The notes under the pieces are model-generated. The model was not told where the DNA came from. It ran no database searches and worked only from the letters and a program-made list of their open reading frames with translations. From assembly GCA_037127315.1 (NCBI GenBank), contig JBBBDQ010000914.1, forward strand, positions 692,501 to 756,500: DNA of 64,000 nucleotides, given 5' to 3'. A program made the translations under genes and the position numbers. Origin of the DNA: Ascarosepion bandense (taxonomy: Eukaryota; Mollusca; Cephalopoda; Sepiida; Sepiidae). Within the stretch, counting starts at the first letter, position 1; each line of letters begins with the position of its first letter. Shown piece by piece: positions 21,745 through 32,734 of this stretch.

Positions 21745-22000
21745 GCCACACAAACTTTACGACGTTTACGACTTTTTGGCCGTTGCACGCCCCGGCCTTC
21801 TTCAGGGTCCAATATTTTCGAACCGAACTCTTTATAACGATCACTGGTGTATATCATTCTCATCGCTATTCTCATTCCATGTTTGATGCACTTCTAGTAA
21901 TCATGTCGTTACTCTGCTTTAAACTATGTCTCTAAATTATTTATTCAGCATGCTGTAGCTTGGTAATGAACTTACAACACTTTTTCCGTAAGGAAACATT
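21745..22000 (-). mobile_element. SINE family 2, reverse copy of a head-to-head pair
   Basis: The minus strand matches the body of the copy that follows on the plus strand. Shared landmarks are the ACCAAGCTACAGCA segment after the head, ACATGATTACTAGAAGTG, and the CCTGAAGAAGGCC core at 21,796-21,807. The tail beyond the core is lost into A-rich sequence. Head sequence is poor at the joint near 22,000. Confidence 0.75.
21755..21805 (-). ncRNA. Hammerhead-like core (SINE family 2, reverse copy)
   Basis: CTGAAGA (21,799-21,805), self-complementary GGCC/GGCC as stem II, then AAAA where GAAA is needed, and AGTCG. The G of the GAAA box is lost and no stem I is visible, so it is probably inactive. 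Confidence 0.45.
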
Positions 22001-22002
22001 GC

Positions 22003-22320
22003 GCAGTGGATATAGATTAGGTTAGTTCCAGTGATTTTCACCCAAATAGTTGTGAATTCAGTACCAGGCTACAGCAGTGGTGGACAAATAACTTAGAGAG
22101 GCAAGTTAAAGGGAGGTTACTACATGGCTACCAGAAGTGTGTCGCAAATGGAATGAGAATTATATACACAAGTAATCGTAATAAAGTTCAAAATTCCTAG
22201 TACCTGAAGAAGGCGAAAGCGTACACCAACCGAAACGTCGGAAACATGGCCATAAAGATTAGGACAATAATCTGAACAATGCAAATAGTGTAAATACTAT
22301 CTCATCTCAGAAGTATAGAG
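22003..22320 (+). mobile_element. SINE family 2, forward copy
   Basis: Begins with a tRNA-like head (TTGTGAATTCAGTACCAGG as B-box region, about 22,048). A conserved body follows, then a hammerhead-like core at 22,204-22,239 and a tail with AGGACAATAATCTGAACAAT and ATCTCATCTCAGAAGTATA at the end. A second full copy at 40,615-40,945 aligns throughout. The core-plus-tail part resembles PLE 3' regions, so the family may have taken its tail from a PLE (inference). Confidence 0.8.
22204..22239 (+). ncRNA. Hammerhead-like core (SINE family 2, forward copy)
   Basis: CTGAAGA (22,204-22,210), a GG/CC stem II remnant, GAAA (22,232-22,235) and CGTC (22,236-22,239). A15.1-C-G-U forms the palindrome ACGT, so stem III could only form between two molecules. 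Stem I pairing is weak. Confidence 0.5.
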
Positions 22321-22334
22321 GAATATTATCTTTT

Positions 22335-22945
22335 CACTCTTTTCTTTTTTTCTTTTTTTCCAATTGGAGTAGATAGACTAAACTATCGTCCGGTTCACAC
22401 TCCACCCACAACTATTGAACAGGTGAAGAGGTGCATTCCTTGTTCCTTGTTTAGGACGTGGTTTCCGGCTTTCTCTTTTCCAAATCTTTTCACACTTTTC
22501 TTTTTTTTCTTTTTTTTTCAATTGGAGTAGATAAACTAAACTATCGCCCGGTTCACACTCCAACAACAAGTATTGAACAAGTGAAGAGGCTCATCTCTTG
22601 TTCCCTGTTTAGGATGTGGTTTCCGGCTTTCTCTTTTCCAAATCTTTTCACTTTTTCTTTTTTCTTTTTTTTTTCAATTGGAGTAGATAGACTAAACTAA
22701 CACCCGGTTCACACTCCACCCACAACTATTGAACAGGTGAAGAGGCTCATCCCGTGTTCCCTGTTTATGATGTGGTCTCCGGCTTTCTCTTTTCCAAATC
22801 TTTTCACTCTTTTCTTTTTTCTTTTTTTTTCAATTGGAGTAGATAGACTAAACTATCGCCCGGTTCACACTCCACCCACAACTATTGATCAGGGTAAGAG
22901 GCTCATCCCTTGTTCCCTGATTAGGATGTGGTTTCCGGCTTTATC
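22335..22945 (+). repeat. Tandem minisatellite, about 156-bp unit, four units
   Basis: The landmark CAATTGGAGTAGATA begins at 22,361, 22,519, 22,675 and 22,831, giving periods of 158, 156 and 156 bases. Each unit carries a C/T-rich tract, a CCGGTTCACACTCCA segment and GTGGTTTCCGGCTTT. The fourth unit runs directly into a LINE 3' terminus, so the array may be an expanded part of a LINE 3' UTR. Units stay open in one plus frame over most of their length, probably by low stop density in the C/T tracts. Confidence 0.92.
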
Positions 22946-23010
22946 ATTTACGTAGCCCCCTGCATGTCAGTGGCGTTACCGCCTTCCTCGGGGTGATATG
23001 ATTTAAAAAT
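22946..23010 (+). mobile_element. LINE 3' terminus (family A)
   Basis: GTAGCCCCCTGCATGTCAGT, then TCCTCGGGGTGATATGATTT and (TA)n. Same terminus as at 19,870-19,937 and 52,650-52,700. Confidence 0.75.
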
Positions 23011-23065
23011 ATATATATATATATAAATGATATAACACACACACATTGTTATACGTGATCAAGTA

Positions 23066-23300
23066 ACTTTTGATCCATGACTAGGCAAGATATTTTCCCG
23101 TAGTAGGTTCGCATTTTCTTCTGCGGTAGACTGGTTGCCAAACAAGGATTTAGAACCTAATCTGTCCTGTTATTCAATCAATGACTGAAAGAAGGAAAGA
23201 TGGGCATTTGTGTGCAAGTGAATGAAGTTGATTTTGAACCCTGCTCTCCTATTTTTTATTCCGAGCCGATAATATTACACCATAAGCCGCAGCGTAAATA
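23066..23300 (-). mobile_element. tRNA-derived SINE (family 1), partial
   Basis: Shares the TTGGCAACCAGTCTACCGCA body (minus strand) and the head with a degraded B-box near 23,240. The tail is shortened to GACTAGGCAAGAT on the plus strand. Confidence 0.75.
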
Positions 23301-23398
23301 AACCTAGTCCGATAAAGTCATAACGGATATAACACGTCAAAAAGTTTAGTTTGTTTATATATTTTTTCTTTCAAGAGTGATTTTGATATATAAACAAT

Positions 23399-23403
<5 letters not shown>

Positions 23404-23457
<54 letters not shown>
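23404..23457. repeat. (TA)n microsatellite
   Basis: About 54 bases of TA. Confidence 0.98.
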
Positions 23458-23459
<2 letters not shown>

Positions 23460-23461
<2 letters not shown>

Positions 23462-24031
23462 CTTTTGTTAAAAAATCTTTCTGTTCTTCATATTTAACAG
23501 ATAGATGAAGGGAGGATTGGCGTGTAAAAAGAACGCAGACTTCTACAGCAGAAATTTAAACATACTTCAGTGACAAAATGTTCCTCACCGATTACAAGTA
23601 CTCCAAACACACTAGATCTTGCAATGAACTTATTGAAGAAAAGGCAAATAATCGAACAGCAGTACGTGACATTTTTGCCTTCTAATGGATCACTGGTATT
23701 TGGAGACAAATAACATTCCTACATTTTTTTACAATACTTATTTTGCTATTTCGAATTGCGATTTTATTCATAGTTCCACATACATACCTACATTCAATAA
23801 ATGCGTTTCGGTTTAGCCGACATGTATAGGGCATAGAAAGGTCATTACACTCTTTACATTCAGCTGAACTTGTAAAAACCCAGTGGGATTCAAACACAGC
23901 AAAATAGTCACTGACTTCAATTTTCAGGTTTCCCAAAAGAATCAAAAACGAATTAAATTCAAATCGAGGCTCTACTTTGCTCCCATCAGCGTTTTCTGAA
24001 TTCCTCGCTTTTCAGGTTCAATTATGCCTCG

Positions 24032-24084
<53 letters not shown>

Positions 24085-26040
24085 TGTGTGGTTCTGAAAT
24101 AGAATTCAACGCCAATGAAAAATCGATCTTTTCAACCTCACAAAACGACATTCCCTGGCGGCTGATACACATATACATTCATACAAATAAACTTTTCAAA
24201 TATACAAGATATCCATGGATCTCATATTTGTTTACCGCAATATTATTTCACCTGCAAATATGGTGTCTACCTATATTGTACAACGCTTATAAACTTAGGT
24301 AGGTATGGCACAAATTCAGATGATGGGGAGGCATCAGCTTAGGTTTCTGATGGCATATCAGTTTTTCCTGTAAGCCCAAATACTAGATTCGAATACATCA
24401 GATGATACAGCAACTATCTCAGCAGCTTGAACACTGCTAATTTTCTGATACATCGTGCAGTATTTGAATAAAAGAAATTTATTAAAAGACTGGCACTTGA
24501 TCAGATAAAAGAAGAATTATTATGTTCCTCTGTTTTTTTCTGAAAGAGTAGCCTGCCTATCTCCAGAGGAAAGTCAGGATTCGTAATGTCGGCTTAATTT
24601 AAATTCGAAAACAAAATATCGTTGCAGATGGGAAATGATCATTCTAGTTTAGTTGTATTTTTATATTGGAATAAAAGTTTTTTTTTAATATTAGAGGATA
24701 TTATAATATATGCATTAATGCAATGAAATATGGCTGAGTTCGATACAGTTTGTCGGTATATGTTTTATTCTGTATAGTTCTTTGCATACCGTACAGATTG
24801 GATGTTGTTCTTGTTTTAGAATATAAAAATATGTTATATAGTCTTGGCATAATTACTTTTTTCTTGTTTTTAGTGTTTGAGACCATTCTTTAAGATAGAT
24901 TTCATTTTGTATAATTTGCTGTTAAGGCACTAGATTCATGTTTTCTGCCATTCATTTTTTTATAAATTTGTTAATTGTCGAACTGAAGACTGTAAGGAAG
25001 ATATTGGTGTTTGAACTATCTTTGGTGTTGGAGCAATATTGGCTGTCGAATCGGCACTCTATGTATGTATTGTAAAATGAAAATAATTAAAAGGAAAATA
25101 ATTATTCAACTGCACTGGCATAGCACGAACAAGAAGATATAATTTGAATCTCCAAAATTGTCAATTAAACTGGGCAGAAACTCAAGAAACCCAGGAACGA
25201 AAAAACAAAACCAAAAACAAAAATGGTAATAAAAATGTCTATCTGTGTTTTTAGAATAATCAAAGGAATAGTTGATAAACAAATTGACGCAGAAATTATC
25301 ATATAATGAAACAAAAATAAAAGTAAAAGAAACGTCGAGGGGGTTTTAAATGGGACCAAAACAATTTCATAAACAACAAAAGCAAAACTAGATCAAATAA
25401 GAGATCATAGCAAGTATAGACCGTGTAGAAATGAAAAGGAGACAATGAAAACATCAATAAATATGGCAAATTAGCCATGACAGAACGCAAAAGCAAACAT
25501 GATTGGGTAGGAAATGCGATAAACCGGTAACTGTTCAAGCGAATGTATTTTAATGATATAAACCAATTCTATAGCCAGAATAAATGAATGAAACATGAAA
25601 TATTCAAGGACTATCAAATTCAAATAGATCATCGAATCTAATCAAGAACACCGAATTCAATTGTTAATAACAAGAAAAAGAGAACATAACAAGCACTGGA
25701 TTTCGTTATTTCTGCAGCTCAAAGAGAGGATAAAAAATGGGTTAGTATTTTGATCTTCACAACGGAAAAAATACTAGGACTTGCAAATAACAGCCATACT
25801 ATTTATTATCAGATCGCTGGAAAGAGCTTTCAAGACTCTAGTAAAATCTTGGAGAAACTTGAAATCAGAAAACTGTCAGAAAAAACAACAGCAAAACGAC
25901 AGTGTTTCTGAAGGCAGATAGGATGCTGTGGTAGAACTGTGAACTATGAACGAGACTCTTTGTCACTTGATCTTATGTGCAGAGTTTCACATACAGCGAA
26001 AATGAACAAAAAATATAGCAGCTAGAAAGACATTTCCTTA
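23460..26040. other. AT-rich stretch, no gene recognised
   Basis: Includes (CTTT)n at 24,031-24,082. Open frames of up to 92 codons show low-complexity or hydrophobic sequence without known domains. No transposon ends seen. Confidence 0.5.
24031..24082. repeat. (CTTT)n microsatellite
   Basis: About 12 to 13 tandem TTTC units. Confidence 0.97.
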
Positions 26041-26041
26041 T

Positions 26042-26240
26042 TTCTGAGGTGTGATTATATAACTATTTACACAATTTACATCATTCAGATTGCTGTTCTC
26101 ATCTTTATTGCCCTATTCACAACGAAATTCAAAATTATATCACCTGAAGAAGGCCGGAGCGTACAACGGCTGAAGCTTCAGGAATATACTTTTATAAAGA
26201 TGAGGACAATATTTAGAACGATGTAAACAGTTTAACTAGA
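26042..26240 (+). mobile_element. SINE family 2 fragment with inverted tail duplicate
   Basis: 26,113-26,240 is body, hammerhead-like core (CTGAAGA at 26,144-26,150) and tail of the family on the plus strand. Immediately before it, 26,042-26,112 is the same tail in reverse orientation: TTACATCATTCAG and CTCATCTTTATTG mirror GATGAGGACAATA and ACGATGTAAAC. The two tails could fold into a long hairpin. Confidence 0.7.
26144..26177 (+). ncRNA. Hammerhead-like core (SINE family 2 fragment)
   Basis: CTGAAGA, AGGCC...GGCT as stem II, then GAAG in place of GAAA and CTTC. The last A of the GAAA box is changed; probably inactive. Confidence 0.45.
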
Positions 26241-26244
26241 AAGA

Positions 26245-27365
26245 GCCCAGCAATTTTCTTTGTATATCATTTTTAAAAGATTTCTAGAGCTACGTGTACA
26301 ATCAAGTATTTCTTATTTTTTGTTTTTTTTTACATTCTGAGGAATTCTGGACAAAAAGTAACATTAGACATTAATGTCCATTTTTCCAATTGGGTTTTAG
26401 TATTTCACATAAAACTGCCAGTATAACATCGCAAGAGCTTGCTTACTTTATGCAGCACATTTACTCATCTATGTCATAGACAGATAAAATGCGTAGGTTT
26501 CTATAAAAAAAAACCTGTACGTTTTAAATTGAATGTTTTACAATGCTCTCATTTTGAGGATATGCCTCAAGGCGATGTGAAAAAAGCAAATACTTCAGTC
26601 CTTAAAAGCATTTTTAAAAGGAAATATTTTGCTATATTTTACTGTATTTTCTTGTACAGAGATTTGATCTAAACTCTTACTCAGTAACTTATTTTTCATA
26701 TTTTAAGAAACTGAAGATGTTGAGAAAAGATAACATTGAAAGATAACAACCAAACGGTTCAAACCGTGAACTTTTACTTTTTCAGATGCTAGGTTGCCTG
26801 TCGGAATTAATACGGTGATAAAAGGCTAATGCGCGTACGCAAAGAGATACAAAAATTAAATTGGCGCTCTTTCGTATTATTGCATATGCGGAACAAAAGC
26901 AAAGAGAATGAAAAAAAAAATGAATTCACAAAAATAAAGATATGAAAACTATTACAGAACATGTATACGTACATAAATGGAATTTTTGAAATTATTTTTC
27001 ATCCGAATGTATTTCTTATTGCTATAAACGTAATAATGTCGAATAAAAACAACTTTCCTAAGTTACTATCATTTACGTTACAGAAAGTAAAGGTAGCACA
27101 TATAGATACGGAGGAGTCCCAACAAGAAAAACACGCATTTTTTAAGGAATTCTAACATAATCTTGTCAGTAGTGCAGGTTGCGGCACAATTTGGCTTTGA
27201 CCGTAGTTTACTTGCGGTAAAAAAGGAATGCATGTTCGATTCCAATAAAATTATCTTTAAAATTCGCAATTTAGGTCGGTTGTTATTAATTTCACTATTC
27301 AATAAAATCAAAACAGGGATTCACCCATTAAATATAACGTTAATACTATTATTATTATTATTATA
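26245..27365. other. AT-rich stretch, no gene recognised
   Basis: Frames at 26,439-26,672, 26,961-27,155 and 27,163-27,438 show no family resemblance; the last runs into a (TA)n block. Confidence 0.5.
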
Positions 27366-27366
27366 C

Positions 27367-27369
<3 letters not shown>

Positions 27370-27433
<64 letters not shown>

Positions 27434-27455
27434 AATAGATAGAGAGAGAGAGATA
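27370..27455. repeat. (TA)n-(GA)n microsatellite
   Basis: TA run then GA run with short interruptions. Confidence 0.97.
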
Positions 27456-27530
27456 GAGAGAAATTATAGAAAAGGTTTAAACATTTAAATGCACACATAC
27501 ACACTTGCACTCACACAGGCATTCACATAT

Positions 27531-27842
27531 TGTCGTGGACCCGGAAAAGAGTCCAGCAAAAAATAATACAACCAAAATAAGAAATAACGATATATTTATT
27601 AAACACAGCAAAATACAAATACTTGGAACTCTGTAGTACAACGATAAATACTGGTTAGGTAGTAATACTAGAACTGGGACTTGCAATAGTAGTACGGTAG
27701 CAGTCTTGGCTATTTCTGCCTATCAATTTCCTGCTTATCTCTGCTCTACGGCACTTCTGCTACCACCTATTGTGAGGAGAATTATAAGTACTAGATGGAA
27801 GAGTTCAATCCGTTGGATAGGCGATGCCACCATGAAACACAG
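27531..27842 (-). mobile_element. Possible solo LTR
   Basis: On the minus strand the segment starts TGTGTTTCATGG, holds AATAAA near 27,597, and ends CCGGGTCCACGACA, so it has TG...CA ends and a length of about 310 bases. I see no target-site duplication and no second LTR or internal domain. Weak call. Confidence 0.25.
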
Positions 27843-27864
27843 ACACACACACTCACACACACAC

Positions 27865-27909
<45 letters not shown>
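27840..27909. repeat. (CA)n-(TA)n microsatellite
   Basis: CA-type repeats then TA, about 70 bases. Confidence 0.97.
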
Positions 27910-27911
<2 letters not shown>

Positions 27912-28004
27912 CTATTTGACAAAATATTTTTTATCAGCAAACTACTTAAAACTAGCAGTCTTGGTATTGGACACCATTACAATTAAACGCTATATCTATA
28001 TAAT

Positions 28005-30425
28005 TTTTATTTTGATTGCTCTGGTATTTATTTTATTATGAACAGTGCTGAATATAATGAGTATTATAGAGCTTAATATAATTATGTAGTTATGAATTAA
28101 CTATATTATAAATTGCGACAGGGAAAGTTCTATGTTTCGAGATAGATTCTCATCAATGTTGCTGTTGGTTGTGCAGATGATTTACATTGAAATGACAAAC
28201 ACCTTTACTTGTGTGCTTTTTTTGGCTAATCAGAGTGGAGATTCATTTTAGAATTTGGCCCCAAAGAATACATACTAACCAACTTTTTCCTTTTTTTCTA
28301 TTTTCCTCCTTCATCGTACCCTTTTCCCTTGTTTCTTTTCCCTCCTTGACGGTCAAGATGTTAACTTACATTTTACCTGATCTTCTCATATTCCCTTTTT
28401 TCCCTTTAGTTTTATAACTTTTGATGTGGTATTCTCATTCAGCACCAATTCTATATATTTTACTTACTTATCATTTTTAGTCTATTTATTTATTTGTTAC
28501 AAAGTTTTTTTAAAAGGAAAGATTTTTTTATAAAATATAATGTTTTGGTCTATCTATTTGTTTTAAAGTTTTTTTTATATAAAAGGAAAGAGTTATTTTA
28601 AAAAACTAATTTTATTTTCCAATTTGTTTTATATAGTTCGTCAGAAATTATTTCCTTAAGCACGTGTTGGTTATATGCATGTCATTTCATTTAGATTTCT
28701 CCATTTTCTAATGTGAATAATTTGAACTGTCTACATATGATATTTATTTCGTTGCGTTTATTTAATAGATTTTTATTCTTAAGGGATTTAATAATAAATA
28801 CTTTTTCGTATAAACATAGTAAACCTGGTGCATTTAAGGACTGACGTGTTTTAGCTTCTTTTAGAATTTTCCACTTTATTGTGGGTGTTTATTTTTGTTT
28901 CTTTTAGGTACCAATGATATTTCGATAGAATTGTTCTAATTCTGTATTTGTTATTATAAAATGAAGAAGTGTGCTGGTAAACTCGCTGCTTTAGAATGTT
29001 TTTACTACTCCCTATATAAATTTTAATATTATTTAGATTTTCCTGTGAGAATATTTTGCATTGATATATTATTGATTCCGTTAAGCACCTGTTTTCTCAC
29101 AGTCTATGGGGTTTTTACAATTACATTTTTTCTTGTCTAAATTTTTATTTCCTGTTATCCAGTTGTTTTTATTGAGTTTGTTAAAGTTTTTTAATATATT
29201 ATTATTGTGGTCTTTATAATTTTTTCTCGCTTGTTCATACAGCTGTAACTCAATTTAATACTGTTTATATTAAAGATCTTACTTAGATTTTTTCTGGAAA
29301 GTGTTTCTTAATTAAAGTGAGGATATTTTTCCCCAATTTACTTCTAGTCATCTGGTTGAAAGGGGGTGTGCACCAGGTGATATTCCTATTTCTATTTTGT
29401 CTTCGGGGCTTACTTTTATCGTTTAATTATTTAATATTTGGGTTTTGTATCCACTATTTTTAATGCAGTATTTTAAAAATTGCTATGCTTATTAAATATC
29501 TCCCATTAGCTGAATTTCTACTAATCCTGTATTCTATTGATGAGGGTATATGCTTGATGACAGATAAAGAATGGTTAGACTTTGGTTAGATGTATAAAGG
29601 ATTGGTATTTGATTTTTTGTTTTGTATGGTTGGTGTATATTTTTCTCTAGATGTAAGATTATATCGAGGAAATCTACTTTATATTAGTTTTAATTTTTAC
29701 TTTTATATTGAGATTTTAAATCTCTTTATGTATCAGTTTTCTAATCCTATCTACTTTGAAATTTGTGGCATTTCTTATTATCATAAGTCCATCGTCTCTA
29801 TATAGTCCAATGTCTTTAGTATTTACTTCTTTATAGGCCGTGGTATTATATAATATTAATAATCCTACCAGATTTGAAGATTACGTAGAGTCCATAGTAA
29901 TATCAAAATTGTCCTCTTTGGAATTAATTTTTTTCCACTTTTCTTCTTTATGAAAGAGCGCAGGTGTTTTTGCATTCATTATTATTATTTTTCCTCCTTC
30001 ATTAAATCTGAGTAAAGAGTGGCGAATTCCAAGGCTGTAAAAAATAGTTCTTTTGATATCGATGGATAGTACTCCTCGATATCAAATTGGATAGAAGATC
30101 AGTCGTTTTTTTTCTTTTATATTATAAAACCAATTTGTTACATCTGTGGTGTCTTTCCATAATCTTAATTCCAAGTATTCCATGATTTGTTTGTTAATTC
30201 TTTCTAAAATGTTATTATTAATTTTTCCGATCTCTGATCTGGTGGGATTTATCATTCTCGTGGTGGGGTTTATATTAAAGTTTTCCTCATGGTCTTTTAT
30301 TGTTATGTAGCAATTCTTTGTGTCGGGATTTGCTACTCTATTGCTTATCTTTAATTTATCTGTGATTTTTTACTAGCTGTGTTAATTTTATCAACTAAGT
30401 CCATCTTATTTCTATCAACGTTTTT
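28005..30425 (-). mobile_element. Penelope-like element with GLYRDDG reverse transcriptase, copy 2
   Basis: Minus strand, aligned with copy 1 (9,803-11,835) and extending about 450 bases further 5'. Readable pieces from 5': KMDLVDKINTASKKITDKLK, CYITIKDHEENFNINPTTRM, INPTRSEIGKINNNILERIN (about 30,130-30,410), then IIIMNAKTPALFHKEE, NLVGLLILYNTTAYKEV, and the catalytic loop GLYRDDGLMI near 29,790. Further on, SYSCM and a cysteine-rich linker are visible near 29,130-29,250. Several stops and frameshifts. The 5' end is cut by (TA)n at 30,432. The 3' end has a damaged hammerhead at 28,110-28,162. Confidence 0.8.
28110..28162 (-). ncRNA. Damaged hammerhead motif (PLE copy 2)
   Basis: Aligned with the intact motif at 9,937-9,991. 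GAAA, the TCTC arm and the TC-GCAATT cleavage/stem I part are kept. About six bases spanning the start of the core are deleted, so the box reads TTGATGA and stem I loses its partner. Confidence 0.65.
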
Positions 30426-30429
30426 CTAG

Positions 30430-30431
<2 letters not shown>

Positions 30432-30475
<44 letters not shown>
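30432..30475. repeat. (TA)n microsatellite
   Basis: About 44 bases of TA at the 5' truncation point of the PLE copy. Confidence 0.98.
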
Positions 30476-30480
<5 letters not shown>

Positions 30481-30811
30481 TTATTCATCTCTAAATATAG
30501 ATGTCAGTGCGAAACTGAGGAAATAGGGCGAATGGGTCTTAGATTGCAATCAAGAATAAGCCAACACGTTGCCAAATATGTTAGATTATATTTACGTACT
30601 CATACTCGTAAGTCGCAATCATCATACAAGTAAGCGATTGGGCTGCAGCTATTGAAAAATGAGATGCTCGTCACACTTTACGATTGACTTTTTTAAATGT
30701 TACATGCAGGCAGGTTCACAAATAATTTATTAATTTTGGAAATTTATGCCTTAAATTATTGCAGGCATCGCTTTGTAAACAAAAAGACAACTGTTTGCGA
30801 TGTCTATTTAT

Positions 30812-31215
30812 TTCGTGACTAGCAGTATAGCCCGGCGTTGCTCGGGTGCAATGAAAGCTTTAAAACTAATCCATGGTCTTGGAGCTCAGACTCTTTGGAC
30901 GTTGACTAAAACGCAATAGTTGTTTCCAATTAAAGCAAAACCTTAGACTGAAAGATAAATGAATGGATGTAAGTCAAATTTTGATTTCCTGGTATCGATA
31001 TCAAATAAGTTTATTTCGTCGTAAACTGAATTTTGAAAGCTAAATAAGTGCTCTGAGTAAATGGTATCATGGCTGAGACTAAGAACTACAATTATACCTA
31101 CTTAGAGCCAAACCCGAAGCAAAAACTAAAACAAAAGGGCTGAAAAAATTACAGACATACAAGCAGATAAACATACACAGACACAAACCTCTTGCCTTTT
31201 ATATATATATATATA
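30812..31215 (+). mobile_element. Short interspersed element starting ACTAGCAGTATAGCCCGG
   Basis: GC-rich 5' motif GTATAGCCCGGCGTTGCTCG, then an AT-rich body. The end holds ACAGACATACAAG-type CA-rich sequence followed by CTTGCCTTTTATATATATA. Elements with this type of 5' motif and 3' tail are common in molluscs and arthropods. No coding capacity; family name not checked. Confidence 0.5.
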
Positions 31216-31224
31216 CATATAATC

Positions 31225-31545
31225 GATTTTCTGCGCTATTTTAAGAACTGCAACCTTTAAACTTCTGAATATCGTTTCTTATGTTTTGTATATGTGTGTA
31301 TCAAATTTGATTTAGATGAGACCAATCCTACTATAACCCGATTTTTTTGATTATCGATTTTCGATATTTATCGGGAGTACCTTGACACAAAACTTAGCTA
31401 AGAAAACTCGCAGACCCTTATAGTACAACTGTGTAAATTTTCAAGAAAATCGGTTAAGCCGTTTCGGATTCTATAGGTAACGGACACACACACACACACA
31501 CACAGACACACACAGAGACAAATTTCCGTTTATAAATAATTTTAG
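31225..31545 (+). mobile_element. 3' half of a related short element
   Basis: Contains AAAATCGGTTAAGCCGTTTC, then ACGGACACACA and (CA)n at 31,485-31,520, and AATTTCCGTTTATAAAT at the end. This is the typical end of the same kind of element as at 30,812; the 5' motif is absent. Confidence 0.5.
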
Positions 31546-31932
31546 ATATGTAAGCGATCATTTTTATGCTCTGATGGTTCATTTATCCATTTTCTTTTAA
31601 TTTTAATCGTAAATTTATTTATTTTTATAATTTTACATATTCATATCAATCGTAATTTTAAACGTATCCATCCTTATTTCTATGAATTTTTCTCCATTTT
31701 GTCTAATGTAATTTCAGTTGTGCCAATGATTTGTCCCTGAGGAAGCGTTACCCTAAAGACAGTCTAAAAAATGAACATACAGTTGTGTTTATTCAGTTCC
31801 GTATTTTTGTTTTTTGGTATCAAGGCATTATTCCAATAAATATACACGTTTTGTTCTTCAATAAGAGATCAATCGTGTAACGTTGTTTTTTCCCCATTTT
31901 TTAAAATTTCGTTGATCTCTCACCCTCACTAT

Positions 31933-31977
<45 letters not shown>

Positions 31978-32730
31978 ACTCGTGTATATGAGCGTGTTTC
32001 TGTGTGCGTGTGTGCTTGCATGCGTGTGTGTGTATCCGAAAATATGTATATTGTCCGCTTGAGATTTCACTGCATGAAGTCATTATTTCATGTTATAACT
32101 TATTTAGCTGAAAACAAGTAAAATGCAGTATCGAAAATCCCAACTGATAACTCACTTCGAACTCGCATATTAGGAGCAAATAAAAAAAAGTTCCATGCAT
32201 CTTATCCTTGTTGTTTGTTCAGTGTGGTAATAAGTATCGAGGCGCTAATAGGAATTTACTGTGTAAGCTTCTATTCCCGGGCATAATACCATAAGTGGGA
32301 GTTTCCGTATGAGGATCACATTACTGTAGTAATTGCTTTTGGCATTAGTTGCATAACGACAGCTAAGTTGAAAGGAATCGCATCAATTTTCCTGTATTTC
32401 ATTTAGTGACGTTTCAACTGCAATACATCCGAAAAGAGTGAACTCCCAACAATATTATCTTTGAGCTTAAATTTTATAAGAATACGATGTGACGAGGAAA
32501 AAACATTCACGATTTATTTATGTACTAAACTTACCGTAGTCTGACACAGTGATGGCCTTTACTGAGAATTCAACTCACTACAAGAGTGATGCGTTCAGAT
32601 TAGTCACTACAGATCCTGAGCAAGAGACTCAAAATAGTGTGGATAGCATTTTGTCATAAAGTAAGTTTTTCTCTGAAAACTGATCTACATGTTGAGCTTA
32701 GAATATGCTGACTGTAACAGTTGTAGAGTG
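31546..32730. other. AT-rich stretch, no gene seen
   Basis: A weak hammerhead-like CTGAGGA near 31,735 lacks a usable GAAA. A (TA)-(TG) microsatellite at 31,934-32,035 covers the open frames here. Confidence 0.5.
31934..32035. repeat. (TA)n-(TG)n microsatellite
   Basis: TA then interrupted TG repeats over about 100 bases. Confidence 0.96.
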
Positions 32731-32734
32731 TTAG

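Noticed and set aside
22458..22955. Repeated plus-strand frames with an 'MWFPAFSFPNLF' motif
   Set aside because: They result from the 156-bp tandem repeat and its C/T tracts, not from a repeat protein.
27531..27842. Active LTR retrotransposon end
   Set aside because: No target-site duplication, second LTR, primer-binding site or internal coding region was found; kept only as a weak solo-LTR feature.
31735..31770. CTGAGGA with downstream AAAGACAGTC, hammerhead-like
   Set aside because: Stem II does not pair and GAAA is absent; at best a remote PLE tail relic.
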